Assembly (NCBI GenBank): GCA_963854835.1
Contig: OY978527.1
Coordinates: 43,908,040-43,972,039 of the forward strand
DNA from: Megamerina dolium
Taxonomy: Eukaryota > Arthropoda > Insecta > Diptera > Megamerinidae
Direction of reading: 5' to 3'
Length of the DNA: 64,000 nt
The notes beneath the pieces are model-generated. The model saw only the letters and a list, made by a program, of their open reading frames with translations. It was not told where the DNA came from and searched no databases. Shown in pieces: positions 1-12,593 of the stretch. Within the stretch, counting starts at the first letter, position 1, and every line of letters starts with the position of its first letter. The position numbers were made by a program, and so were the translations under genes.

Positions 1-115
1 AAAATTTACTATTGAAATATAAGCACAAACCTTCAAAATAACGTAAAACTTATTCTTATTTTCGAATTAGTTCTCCTAACGAAAATTCCCGAAAAAGCGT
101 TCGAAATACCGCGCT

Positions 116-150
116 CACACAGGTGGACCCCCTTAAGGGACCGCTGTGTG
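116..150. repeat. GC-rich imperfect hairpin
   Basis: CACACAG at 116-122 is mirrored by CTGTGTG at 144-150, and the centre holds the perfect palindrome CCCTTAAGGG at 130-139. It stands out in an otherwise AT-rich flank. It could be the end of an undescribed element or a regulatory palindrome; nothing further can be said. Confidence 0.4.
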
Positions 151-1696
151 GGTGTATGACGAACCGACGAATTTATATCGAATTTATGTCTTCTCGTAAA
201 TATTCGAAGTCAAATTTCGTTAATATATTATTTAAAAAATTTTTTTCCAAACCTTTATTCCAAAAAAATTGATGTTTTTATGTTTTTACTTTAACTTGTT
301 GCTGCTGCATACCTGCATACTTGATCCCGAATGGAGATGATTAAGGGGAGTCGCACAAGGGTCAAAATTCATATTCCTTAACAGTCTGAGGGGTGAGGTT
401 TATGAAATCTGATGTAGAAATTGCCTTCTTACACATAAGGACCACCCTATTGTGTATATTTCTTGCATAGCTTTGTTGCTAGAAAAAGTGATCCACATTC
501 AAAGCATTTGGTCAGCACTTTACTATAATGTGAATAGCTTTCAGCAAGTAATTTTAACTTCAACAACAAATTTCCAATAATACTGTTAACTCCAAAATTA
601 CATCGAATATCTAACCAAAAAATTACTTTTACATTTATACAATATTTACATAAAAATATAAATTTTGATTAACTTTTTTTTTCAAAAATCTTTAATGTAC
701 AATTTGAATATACTTTACGGTGAACGAAACAAGTTCCACTCTACTTTAGCTTTTGGTTTTTTATATGAAAAATATTATAGCAATGTCATTTCATGATTTT
801 TATTTTTTCTTAAAGCATCTTACTCATAATTTCTTGATGTATACTTTATAAGCTACAAGTAGTCCACTATTTTTCTTGTTTGAATACATTTTTTTTTATT
901 AAGAGTACAACTTGTGACCAGAAGAAGAAAACTAAACTTGTAGCAAATGTTTTCCACCTGCTTCAGTATTGGTTTGTATCATTTACCACAACTCAAAAAC
1001 ATCAGCATAATATTAATAAACATTCATCGTATACCGTAAACTCGTTCAAACTTTTATTTTAGCAATACAACGGAAAACAACTGTGGCCATCCCCACTTCT
1101 ATTACCATTGTCCATTTCCATTCATTACCACTGTCTCTACTACTGTCTCCGAGTATAATATGATGTATTCATATACAATATATACACTCAAAGATAAGTA
1201 AAAAAAAAATATCAACTGTTACTTATTATATACATAAATACAATATATGAATATATAGTCAATACAATTGCTTTCTATTAAAGTTATATATTTTTTTATG
1301 AATATTTTTCGTATTGTTAATACAGTAATACGAGTCGCCTTCGTATTCCCCTTAAAGTTAGGCGTTCATAAATTATTTTTATGCTGAGTTGGTTGTTTTT
1401 CACAAAAAAAAAAAAAATTTAAAAAATTGTCTCTCCTTAACTCAAGTCATAAGTTATTTTCTACTACATACATTTACAATGTGTATAGGTAAATACATAC
1501 AATATACGACTATATAATAAAAGCAGTTTCATATTTCATACGCCACCACAAAGTTCATGCTATGAGTCCTTGAACTGCAGGAAAAAAGCAAAAAGACAAA
1601 ATTCGTAGAGAGCAAAAAAATAAATAATAAAAGGGTTTTTTGTTATACGCCTCATTTCCTTTTCCGCTCCTACACATTCTTCTTTGCCTTGTTCTC

Positions 1697-1723
1697 GTTG
1701 TTGTTGTTGTTGTTGTTGTTGTT
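1697..1723. repeat. (GTT)n microsatellite
   Basis: About nine uninterrupted GTT units. Read on the minus strand they give a poly-glutamine ORF that has no other coding character. Confidence 0.9.
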
Positions 1724-2217
1724 CTTGTTCACTGGAATTTTTATTTACCTTCGGCTTCATGTTTTCCTTCTTCCTAAGCAGGGTCATAATTTATGTATGC
1801 AGATTTTGAGAGATGGAGACGACGATCTCATGCTTCTTGCACGTGTCAATACTTGTATAGGTTATGGGGAAACATTGGCCTGTAAAGAGTACCGACCTAC
1901 TGCTTCAGAAGCTTACTTATTGAAGTATTTGCTTTTGCTGCTTGCAATCGTCTCTTGTAATTATGTATTATGTTATAGATGAAGATAATTTACTTCTCCT
2001 TTTGATCTATGGTAGATCTATGGTTCAATTAGCCTAAATCGCATCATATCGTATACGATGCGGTAAAGTATTGATGGAAAAATGATAAATCAAAACCTGT
2101 CAAGCGGATCAAGCTGCTAAAAGGCGTCATCTTGTATACAATGGATTACATTCTAAAAATTCTATTTCATTTACTTACTTCTTCTGCACACTATTTTGTA
2201 TACACTTTAGTTATATA

Positions 2218-2980
2218 GGGTGATTTTTCAGGCAACACTGTTTTTGGCAGCTCAGCTCTGTTCGTGTAACATGTTACTGTCAAACATGTTCAGTTTGGTC
2301 TATAATTTAACCATAAATCTACTTACAAACGAACAACGCTTGCAGATTATTGAATTTTATTAGAAAAATTCATGATTGGCTAAGAAAATTCATCGTGCAC
2401 TTCTTCCATTCGGCGACAAAGCTCATTTCTGGTTGAATGGATACGTGAGCAATAAAAATTGCCGTATTTGGTGTAAAGAGCAGCAAGAAGCATTGCAAGA
2501 ACTGAAAATGCAAATCGAAAAATGCATTGTTTGCTGTGGATTATGGGCCGATGGCATCATTGGACCGTACTTTTTCAAAGACGACGAAGGCAGGAACGTT
2601 ACTGTGAATGGCGAGCGCTACCGTGCGATGATTACAAATTTTTATTTTGCTCAAAATGGAAGAGCTTGACTTGGCTGACATGTGGTTTCAACAGGATGGT
2701 GACACATGCCACACAGCACGCGAAGCAATGGCCAAATTGAGAGGCGATTGAAGAATCTATTCGTGAGATACCGGCCGATATGTTGGAGAGAATATGCCAC
2801 AATTGGACCAAGCGTATGAATCATTTGAGGCGTAGCCGCGGTTAACGTTTACATGAAATCATCCTTAAACATTCAATTATATAGACCGTTCTATCGACTC
2901 GAAGAAAGATTTCATATATTTCTCTAAATTCTATGCATTTTTTTTTTAAATCAAATTCGAAGGCTCTTAAAAATCACCTT
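2218..2980 (+). mobile_element. Tc1/mariner-superfamily relic, internally deleted
   Basis: The left end GGGTGATTTTTCAGGC (2218-2233) is matched in inverse by the right end near 2962-2980 (reads AAGGTGATTTTTAAGAGCC on the other strand), so these are terminal inverted repeats. A TA precedes the left end. Between them lie transposase remains. One frame (2376-2669) reads HFWLNGYV...CRIW and later GIIGPYFFKDDEG and VNGERYRAM. A shifted frame continues with MWFQQDG-TCHTAR (the second catalytic Asp region). A C-terminal piece ends near 2845 with MLERI-NWTKR. Family knowledge: this arrangement is common in insect IS630-Tc1-mariner transposases. The frameshift and the missing segment before the C-terminal piece make it dead. 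Confidence 0.75.
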
Positions 2981-5264
2981 GTATTATAAGCATTTATAAT
3001 TATTTATTTAAATGTTTTTAAATGCTTCTCAATAAATCAGTGCTTAATTTCCGATGTAAATAATGATTGTTTGCGTTACTTTGTCTCTCTCTCTCACTCA
3101 CTTTTTTCTCACTCGCTTGTTCTTCCTTCCTCATTCAATTACTATATCGTTTCTTTTTTTTAATGTAAATAGTTCGTTTTCGCATCTACCACAATCTATC
3201 TTCGCTGCGATAAATTTAAGCAGCTTATAAAGAGAAGTTTTACTAAACACATTCAACATTATTTTAATTGCAAATTAGTTTGAAAATGTTTGCAACTATT
3301 TTTCTTTGCCGTTTATGCATTGTGAATAATTTAAGTAATTACTATTTGAAATGGGAAAATCTTTAAATTTACAATAATATTATTCTTTAAGACATTTGTA
3401 CACTTTGATATTTATTTTATAATATTTTTGTTCACATTAGCATTTATGTGTATGTGTGTATATGTATATCTTTAATTTATATATTCTAACCGCAAATTTC
3501 AATTAAATTAAATCGATGTGAATTGAAGAGTGTGGCATCCACTTCAAGTGCATTGGTATTTCTATTGTTATAAGTATTTGGTCGACTTTCTGTTGTTTGC
3601 TTTGTCTTGGAACGTCATATTGTTTTATAGAATTGTAGCACAATATATATAGGTTCTATCTATCCATTGTTTATTTATTTGTATAACTTGACCTGATGTT
3701 TTGTTTGCAAGCATATTGACTCTATTATACTTACAGGGGTTTTATTGTTTTCTATTTGTTATTATAATTGTTGTTATTAAATTTATTTACTTTTGATCGC
3801 AAAATTAATTGGAGTGTATATTTCTTCAGTATTATATATATGTATTGTAGGTAAAAATACAATAAGGGAAGAATATAAAATATTTATATGCATGTAAATT
3901 TGTACTTATTGTGTATATATCATATTAGCATAACTTGTGGAAGTCAATTCATTTTGATTGTCATTCTCTTATAATAATTTATATGTATTTGGTGATGGGA
4001 TTTTTGGTTTAACCTCACATATCTCAAAAACTTTTTTACTGACAATATGAAAAACTATTGCCTAAATCCATTCTAAAAACATTGCAAACAGTATTCTTTG
4101 AAATATTAAGATGAAAAGTCAAAACTAAATATTTAGATTCTAGAATATAGATTATATATATAATAGTACCATGCTACTTCTCATAAGTAAACATATTTCT
4201 TTTTTTTATATATTTGAATCCTATTGAGCATAATTTACTCATGTACACATTTAGATATTCTATATGAATAGCTTTATTTTTGGGTAAGTATCAACAAAAA
4301 ACTTTTCTTGTTATTCCATCTTGAACACACACACGCACACGCACACACAGTCATGCAAACACATCTTTCTAATTAACACTTTGGTCAGTTTGTTATAGTT
4401 TGTTTGGTATGCATGTTAACTGTATGCTTATGAGTATTCATATACTTGTATATATATTCTTTCTATGATAATGGAATTCAAATGTCTTCATTTTGTCATT
4501 AGATTCGATTATAATATGAAAAGTTTTTTTTGTGAAAAGTTTCATCAAATTTACCACAAAGTTGTAGGAAAGTTTATTAAATTAACAGTTTCTTTGGGAT
4601 TATGTATTTATGCACATACATATAAGAATAATAGGTTGTCCTGTTTGTGATTATCGATACACATTATTATTCTGAAATTGAATTTGACAGTGATACGATA
4701 CGAGTAGAATACTTGTATCTAATAAGGCAAAATATGTTTATAATAATATGTTTTGATTCATTTCATTATACTGCTTGTTGTTATTAGATACTCGAAATTG
4801 GTTCATACCAATAGTATGACAGTATTCTGATACTATATGGATTAGTTGGTATTAGTAATTTTTTTGAATAAGTTAAACCAAAACCACCACAAAACGACCA
4901 CAAATAGTAATATATGTCCGTATACAAATGAACAGCTTGTTAGACTTTGGCAGACGCTGTAAAGATGAGGAGAAACTTGAAATCATCTCGCATCTTAAAT
5001 AATCGCGCCTTAAATATTTTAAAAAACTCCAAAAATATCTGAGTGATTATCATTTAGATGACTTGGTTCAGAGTTTGAGATTGGTAGCTTACTGAAATTC
5101 ATCGAAACTTCAGGTAGGTTCGACGAGTAAATTTGATCACAGGAATATCCGTGCTGTACCAAATGGTCATCGGTCTATAGGCGGTAGCCACACTAATTAC
5201 ACCTAATCACCTACACTATTAAATAAGGAAAAACAATTGAAAGGACACTTTTCTGCTGTGGTCG
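2981..5264. other. Intergenic, no gene recognised
   Basis: AT-rich DNA with an AC-rich microsatellite at 4326-4349. No ORF with recognisable protein character on either strand. Confidence 0.6.
4326..4349. repeat. (AC)n microsatellite, interrupted
   Basis: AC units with two G interruptions. Confidence 0.85.
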
Positions 5265-5612
5265 GTTAGGTTCGGCTATATGGCTGCCCTCTCTTTGAGA
5301 GGACACACCTAAGCCAGAAAGGCCCATTGTGATACCACCGAGCTTCTTTGATACTGTTGTGCGTACTAAATTTGGTCAGCATTAGAAGGGACCTTCTTAT
5401 ATTAGCCGGTTTCGAACTGCAGAACCCTTGTGACATCACTTTAACTTAGTTTTGTCACAGAGCTCTTTTAAGAGTATTTTTGGCAATTTGTTACTGCCGG
5501 AAAAATTACCAATTCTTGTTGCCAGCAGGTGGATATTGTTCGAAAGAAAAAAAACTTTTCGATGTTGCCAGCAGGTGGATATTGTTCGAAAGAAAAAAAA
5601 CTTTTCGATGTA
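5265..5612 (-). mobile_element. Divergent tRNA-SINE copy (body and 3' part)
   Basis: Read on the minus strand, this shares the body of the SINE seen at 9742-10072: the segments matching TGTGACATCAC, TTAGCCGGTT and the TCTTTCGAAC block occur in the same order. The tRNA-like head is absent, and the outer 3' part (5265-5330) is different, so this is a truncated or subfamily copy. It contains an exact 46-bp tandem duplication (5518-5563 and 5564-5609). It abuts a Tc1 relic on the same strand at 5634. Confidence 0.65.
5518..5609. repeat. Exact 46-bp tandem duplication inside a SINE
   Basis: Two adjacent units, 5518-5563 and 5564-5609, are identical base for base and start GTTGCCAGCAGGTGG. Only this SINE copy has the duplication. 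Confidence 0.9.
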
Positions 5613-5633
5613 AAATCTGATACAACCACTATA

Positions 5634-5935
5634 TTAGCGGCTTATTCCATTTAGTGTATGACAACATAGTTGACTCCATAATTTCCATATAAAAGTTGCA
5701 TTCATATGCTCTATAATCCAATAAACCAAACCCGTATTATAGTAAAAGAACCAACCACAAACATTTGTTTTAACACCATCACGCGTCACTACCCTAGAAG
5801 CACATTTGGCATCGAATTGAGCTCGAGGTAGTTTCCGAACATACCGAACAAAACTATTCTTCTTTGTTTGGACCATAAAATGTTGCGGCATTTAGAAATG
5901 AAATAACTCAAGTGATCTTAAGCAATTTTGTTTCT
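5634..5935 (-). pseudogene. Tc1-like transposase fragment
   Basis: The minus-strand frame (5634-5891) reads VRYVRKLPRAQFDAKC, then a degraded counterpart of the KHGGGSVMVW block (reads DGVKTNVCGWFFYYNTG), then IIEHMNATFIW. This follows the order of the Tc1 catalytic core downstream of the first Asp (compare GSDGMSYVWRK...KHGGGSVMVWACMSAAGVGELVF in the intact copy at 7601). Neither end is present. The fragment is short, has lost the GGG block and has no second or third catalytic residue, so it is a relic. Confidence 0.55.
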
Positions 5936-7229
5936 GGATTCAATGCGGCTCAACTATAGAAGTGGCATCGTTCTAATAGCACTTCTGTCAAAGAGCCGGA
6001 TCTGCGGAGTGAGTGCGGAAAGACATACTAAGGAAGTACATAATTTAAATTATATACCACTTAATACAATATTTACTTAAACAAAAAAGGAATGCAATCA
6101 ACGTCCATAACATAAAAACGATGAAATCGTCAGTGTTATCAAACCTGAATCACCCCTTCGGATATGTTAGGTATTATTTATATAATATGTAAATATATAC
6201 AAATGCCTGCTTGTGCAATATGTATGTAAGAAAATTAAAATTACCTATTATTGCTTTCATTATTTTTCCTATGTTATTGCTATCTCACAAACTCAACAAT
6301 AGGCAATTTATCAAATGACCCAAAATTTATAATAAACCCCTAAGTAGCCCTTTCCATACCAACAATAGAAAAATAGGGTGCGGGGGTGGTATGAGAAAAA
6401 TAAAACACCCCATATTTTTGTTTAAAATAAAGCTAATATTATGTACATTATATTAATAACCATAATAACATGTTCTACTTGTCCAGACAGACGACGACAC
6501 TTAATAAAAATCACAGCAAACACTTTTCAAGAGATTCTTCAGTAGATTTTGTATAGTAGGTACTAGGTAATAATACATAGAACAGATGCCACACACATAC
6601 GAGTATATAAATGTGCTGGACATTTATTTTTATAGCAAGTTACATAAAGAGAGAGACAGAGAATGAGAGAGGGAGGTCGAAGTGCTACAAAGAGATGAAA
6701 AATAAAATTGAAAAGGATATACGTGTGGCACGTTCTGATGTCCAAGTCGTTATTATATTTGTTAGTACGTGTGTGTGTGTATGTAATATGAATGGACTAC
6801 TTCAAATGTAGTGACATAATTTAATAAAAATGTCAACTTGTCAAATCCAATTACTTTATTCTACTTTTTTTTTTGTTTGTCCCAAAATGAGTGGTTTTAT
6901 ATACTAACTAATATGTGGGAATGAGTGCGTATACATATGATATATAGAGTTAATATTTTTGTTTGATTTCTCAACATCCCAAATTAGTAGCGAAGAGAAA
7001 GGTGCAAGTATTGTTATGTCTAGAACAAAAACAGTCTAAATATTCTACCCTAACCGCAAAGTATAATAAATATATTTGAATTCTACTTTATTTTTCATCT
7101 TTACTTTCAACAATTTTCTGTTGAAATTTTTAAAAACTTTGTTCAATCAACTCAAGAGAGTTAGATAAACTATATATATATATTTTTATCGTTTACTCAC
7201 CACTACCGTACAAGTACTGTACGTACATA
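5936..7229. other. Intergenic, no gene recognised
   Basis: AT-rich; short frames at 6563-6811 overlap each other on both strands and contain purine-rich or GT-rich simple sequence. No coding signal accepted. Confidence 0.6.
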
Positions 7230-7258
7230 CAGTGGCTCACAGCTTATTTCGTACAGTG
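7230..7258 (+). repeat. Left terminal inverted repeat of Tc1 element
   Basis: CAGTGGCTCACAGCTTATTT begins the element directly after the TA. The right end matches it in inverse with one mismatch (A versus C at position 10). The inner direct copy is at 7430-7450. Confidence 0.93.
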
Positions 7259-7600
7259 TATATATTTTTATGTACATGGCTGTAACATCGAAACTAAAAA
7301 ACTTATCAATAAGTTTTGAATGTAGATGTCTATGTATGTGTTTAGTAAACCTAATAAGAAAACGGGGAACCCCAAAAATTGTTCTTTTTGTCATGCAAGA
7401 GAGAAAAACTATTGATCAGCTGATTTTCAGCTCACATCTTATTTCGTACACAAACTTCAATGTAAGTAAGTTTCATTCTGCCGCGCAGTTACAAAGTTTT
7501 TTTGAATTGTATGAGTTTTTGGACCTTTTTAACTATTATAACAATTTTTATTATTCTTATTTTAAATAGTTAAAGTGCTGTAAATTAAACATTTAGCGTT

Positions 7601-8641
7601 ATGGGTCGTCGTACAACGATGGAACAGCGTAAACTGGTAATTAACCATTTTAGGAAAGGTCAGAGTGTGCGAAAAATTGCTGAAATGACAAATTTAAGTG
7701 CCTCAACTGTCCAATACATCATTCAACGCTTCGTTCGCGAAAATCGGTTGGAGAACAAGGGCAGAGAAGCACCTAATAAGATTTTCAACGCTTCAGACGA
7801 GCGTTATATTGTACGAAAAATTAAGAAAAATCCAAAGTTATCCGCTCCGAAGTTGGCTGCAGAGGTTCAGCGTGAAATAGGAAAATCATCCAGTGCTGAA
7901 ACTGTCCGACGTGTGCTGCGCAATCATGACTTGAACGGTCGAGTAGCCCGAAAGAAACCATTCATTTCGAAAATGAATATACAACGCCGACTTGACTTCG
8001 CCAAAGAGCATATTATTAATACTCCTGCGTTCTGGAATACCGTTATTTTCGCGGATGAGTCTAAGTTTAATATTTTTGGCTCGGACGGAATGTCATATGT
8101 TTGGCGTAAAGCGAATACCGAGCTAAACAAGGAGAACCTTAAGCCCACAGTGAAGCATGGTGGCGGTAGCGTGATGGTTTGGGCCTGTATGTCAGCAGCC
8201 GGAGTAGGTGAATTGGTTTTTATTGAGGAAACAATGGACAAAATGAAGTACCTCGAGATTCTGAAAAACAATTTACTTCAAAGTGCAGACAAACTGGGTT
8301 TGCGGGAAGAATTTCGGTACTACCAAGATAATGACCCAAAACATAAATCTGGGATTGTGCAATCTTGGCTTATTTGGAACTGCCCACACTTGATGTCTCC
8401 ACCACCACAGTCACCTGACATGAATGTGATTGAAAATCTTTGGTCTATTTTGGACAATAAAATAAGAACACACAAGATTTCTAATAAGCAAGACCTAAAG
8501 AAGGTACTGATGGAAGAATGGAAAAAAATCACACCAGACATCACTCAAAAATTGGTGGATTCAATGCCAAATAGACTCCAGGCTGTCATTAACGCTAAGG
8601 GATGTCAACTAAATATTAAAATCAACTTACTTTGTTTTTAG
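7601..8641 (+). CDS. Tc1-family DD34E transposase
   Basis: 346 residues, the usual length for Tc1-family transposases, which cut and paste the element at TA. The N-terminus carries a paired-like double helix-turn-helix: residues about 15-48 (GQSVRKIAEMTNLSASTVQY) and about 78-112 (KLSAPKLAAEV...ETVRRVLR). A basic segment (GRVARKKPF, 113-121) follows. The DDE core has Asp152 (FADESKFN), the glycine-rich GGGSVMVWAC block at 187-196, Asp243 (YQDNDPKH) and Glu278 (SPDMNVIENLW). There are 34 residues between the last two, which gives DD34E. No stop or frameshift interrupts it. The ATG at 7601 lies well inside the left arm and is followed at once by the first HTH, so it is the natural start. The stop at 8639-8641 falls just before the inner right site. 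Exact clade is not assigned. Confidence 0.95.
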   Translation: MGRRTTMEQRKLVINHFRKGQSVRKIAEMTNLSASTVQYIIQRFVRENRLENKGREAPNKIFNASDERYIVRKIKKNPKLSAPKLAAEVQREIGKSSSAETVRRVLRNHDLNGRVARKKPFISKMNIQRRLDFAKEHIINTPAFWNTVIFADESKFNIFGSDGMSYVWRKANTELNKENLKPTVKHGGGSVMVWACMSAAGVGELVFIEETMDKMKYLEILKNNLLQSADKLGLREEFRYYQDNDPKHKSGIVQSWLIWNCPHLMSPPPQSPDMNVIENLWSILDNKIRTHKISNKQDLKKVLMEEWKKITPDITQKLVDSMPNRLQAVINAKGCQLNIKINLLCF

Positions 8642-8851
8642 TTTGAACTTAAAGAGACTGTACGAAATAAGCTGTGACATAAATTTTCCTATTTTTTTCT
8701 TATTTTATTTTTTTATAGTGTCAAACACTAAAATTTTGAAAAAGTAAATTTTGGAAAATAAAAAACAAACCTTCCTTTCTAAAATGGCATTTATATTTTG
8801 TTCAAATTTTTGCTATATTAGGAATTACGACTGCAGCAATTTTTAAATTGT

Positions 8852-8880
8852 CACTGTACGAAATAAGCTGGGAGCCACTG
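8852..8880 (-). repeat. Right terminal inverted repeat of Tc1 element
   Basis: On the minus strand it reads CAGTGGCTCCCAGCTTATTT, then continues as the left end does. The inner copy on this arm is at 8657-8678. Confidence 0.93.
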
Positions 8881-8882
8881 TA

Positions 8883-9730
8883 TGTTGTACATGTCATTGG
8901 CTTCCTGTTTTCAACGTCGTTGTAAAATAGTAGTCAGCTTGTTTGGATAAGTAAATGAAGTTGGTGTTTAAACATATTGTCGAAAGTTCAATATTATTTA
9001 GTATGGGTCTTGCATCTTGCAATGTTGAAATCATCATTTGAAATTTCTTTCGCAAATATCATATATACATTCCTATGTACAAGCAACGTGTTGAAAAAGT
9101 ATTCGGACATTGTTAATGTTTAAAAAATTTTTTGTTTCTAATTTAGTAAGTCAATATGAGATTGGTTTCTTAGTTAGTACGTTTACTAAAGACAGTGGTA
9201 TGTATAGTATGTGTTGTGATCTCTTCTAATGGATTTTTCGTAGATTTTTTAAGTGTCAAATAGGTTCATAGGTATGATAAGCAACCAATCGTTAAAATGG
9301 CACCCCGATTAAGTAGCAATTTGAAAATAATTTTCTAGTTTTTAAGAATATCGCAGCATTGTACATTGGAAATTCCTATCAGTATTTGCTTGAAAGCATC
9401 CTTCTCGAAAAAGAGCAGACTTGTAAAAATGCTAATCATAAATTCTGGGCCACTAAGCAAATGTTTGCAATCGAATATGATCGAATCTATATGACTTAAT
9501 GGGACTTTTTCTTCGACTGAAAAATTAAATTGGTATTTCATGGAAAGACTTCAGACGATGGAGCGAGGCGTAGTGTAAGAAAAATGTATTGACTATTGGA
9601 TTAACTGGTTATATGTGAGTTATGGTTATCAAATTAAGTGCATATATTTTACCATGTTTCCCTTTTGATTTCCGGATACTTTTCTTCTAATAGAATACAT
9701 ACATATTTTAACATTCTGTCTAAAGTGAAC
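8883..9730. other. Intergenic, no gene recognised
   Basis: No recognisable coding sequence. AAAAGTATTCGGACA near 9096-9110 resembles termini of some Tc1 elements, but I found no matching inverse end. Confidence 0.5.
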
Positions 9731-9741
9731 GTGCCGTGCTG

Positions 9742-10072
9742 TGGGTGCCGTAGCTCAGTGGTTAGTGTGTTGGCTTTCTGATCTGTAGGTCGCGGTTCAA
9801 TCCACGGCTGATTCATAAAAAATTTAATATCGAAAATATTTTTCTTTGGCAATTCTTCCGACAATAACAACTTGCCATGAAAAAGCTTCTAAAAGAACTC
9901 TGTGACAAAGCTCAGAAAAAGTGATGTCACAAGGGTTCTGCCGTTCGGAACCGGCTAAAATAAGTAGGTCCCTTCTAATACTGTCCAAAATTTAACAAAC
10001 ACAACAGTAATGGAAGAGAAGCTCGGCCAATGATCCCTTCGGGGCTTTAAGTGCCACAGTTTTTTTTTTTTT
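9742..10072 (+). mobile_element. tRNA-derived SINE, copy A
   Basis: The head resembles a tRNA with pol III promoter boxes: A box TAGCTCAGTGGTTAG (9751-9765) and B box GGTTCAATCC (9794-9803), spaced as in a tRNA gene. A tRNA-unrelated body of about 240 bp follows and ends GGGGCTTTAAGTGCCAC, then a 14-base T run. AAGTGAAC occurs at 9723-9730 and again at 10077-10084 and may be the target duplication. This copy lacks about 30 bases of the body that copies B and C keep (the stretch including GGTACCCACCTGTCGGC). It depends on a partner LINE for mobility; the partner is unknown. The head would not fold into a normal mature tRNA, so this is not a tRNA gene. Confidence 0.85.
9751..9803 (+). promoter_or_regulatory. 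Internal pol III promoter (A and B boxes) of SINE
   Basis: TAGCTCAGTGGTTAG and GGTTCAATCC are both close to the tRNA A-box and B-box consensus. The same pair recurs in copies B, C and D. Confidence 0.75.
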
Positions 10073-12247
<2,175 letters not shown>

Positions 12248-12593
12248 GTGGCACTTAAAGCCCCAAAGGGCTCATTGGCCGAGCTTCTCTTCCATTACTG
12301 TTGTGCGTCGTAAATTTTGGACAGTATTAGAATGGACCTACTTATTTTAGCCGGTTCCGAACGGCAGAACACTTGTGACATCACTTTTTCTGAGCTTTGC
12401 CACAGAGTTCTTTTTAGAAGCTTTTTCATGGCATGTTGTTACTGTCGGAAGAATTGCCAATTGCTTGCCGACAGGTGGGTACCGTTCGAAAGAAAAATCT
12501 TTTCGATATTAAATTTGTTATGCATCAGCCGGGTATTGAACCACGACCTACAGATCAGAAGGCGAACACACTAACTACTGAGCTACGGCACTA
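12248..12593 (-). mobile_element. tRNA-derived SINE, copy B
   Basis: Full-length minus-strand copy. A box TAGCTCAGTAGTTAG (complement of 12571-12585), B box GGTTCAATAC (complement of 12533-12542), then the complete body, including the segment missing from copy A, ending in GTGCCAC at 12248. An A/T-rich stretch follows in place of a T run. It is close to copy A along its length. Small ORFs on the opposite strand here are only SINE sequence. Confidence 0.88.

Larger units (their letters stand above)
1..2215. other. Intergenic, no gene recognised
   Basis: AT-rich sequence with homopolymer runs. Open frames here are short, lack recognisable motifs or are made from simple repeats. The only structure I can support is a GC-richer hairpin near 116-150 and a GTT tract near 1700. 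Confidence 0.6.
7230..8880 (+). mobile_element. Complete Tc1-type transposon, 1651 bp, IR/DR structure
   Basis: The element is flanked by TA on both sides (7228-7229 and 8881-8882), the expected Tc1/mariner target duplication. The outer 29-bp ends (7230-7258 and 8852-8880) are inverted copies differing at one base. A second pair of related sites lies inside: 7430-7450 on the left and 8657-8678 on the right. All four contain the 13-base core CTTATTTCGTACA, in direct orientation within each arm and inverted between arms. Family knowledge: this is the inverted-repeat/direct-repeat architecture of several Tc1 lineages, in which the transposase binds both sites of each arm. The single ORF is open from end to end, so the copy may be autonomous. 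Confidence 0.93.

Noticed and set aside
1560..1787. Minus-strand ORF with poly-glutamine
   Set aside because: Produced by the GTT microsatellite; no other coding character or homologous motif.
9086..9545. Tc1-like element starting AAAAGTATTCGGACA
   Set aside because: No inverse end and no transposase pieces found; the ORF at 9335-9541 is not recognisable.
9742..9810. tRNA gene
   Set aside because: A and B boxes are present, but the anticodon region does not fold as in a normal tRNA and the sequence continues into a repeated SINE body.
9649..9870. Minus-strand ORF over SINE copy A
   Set aside because: Antisense of the tRNA-like head and body; similar frames appear wherever the SINE occurs (12317-12624, 60445-60627).
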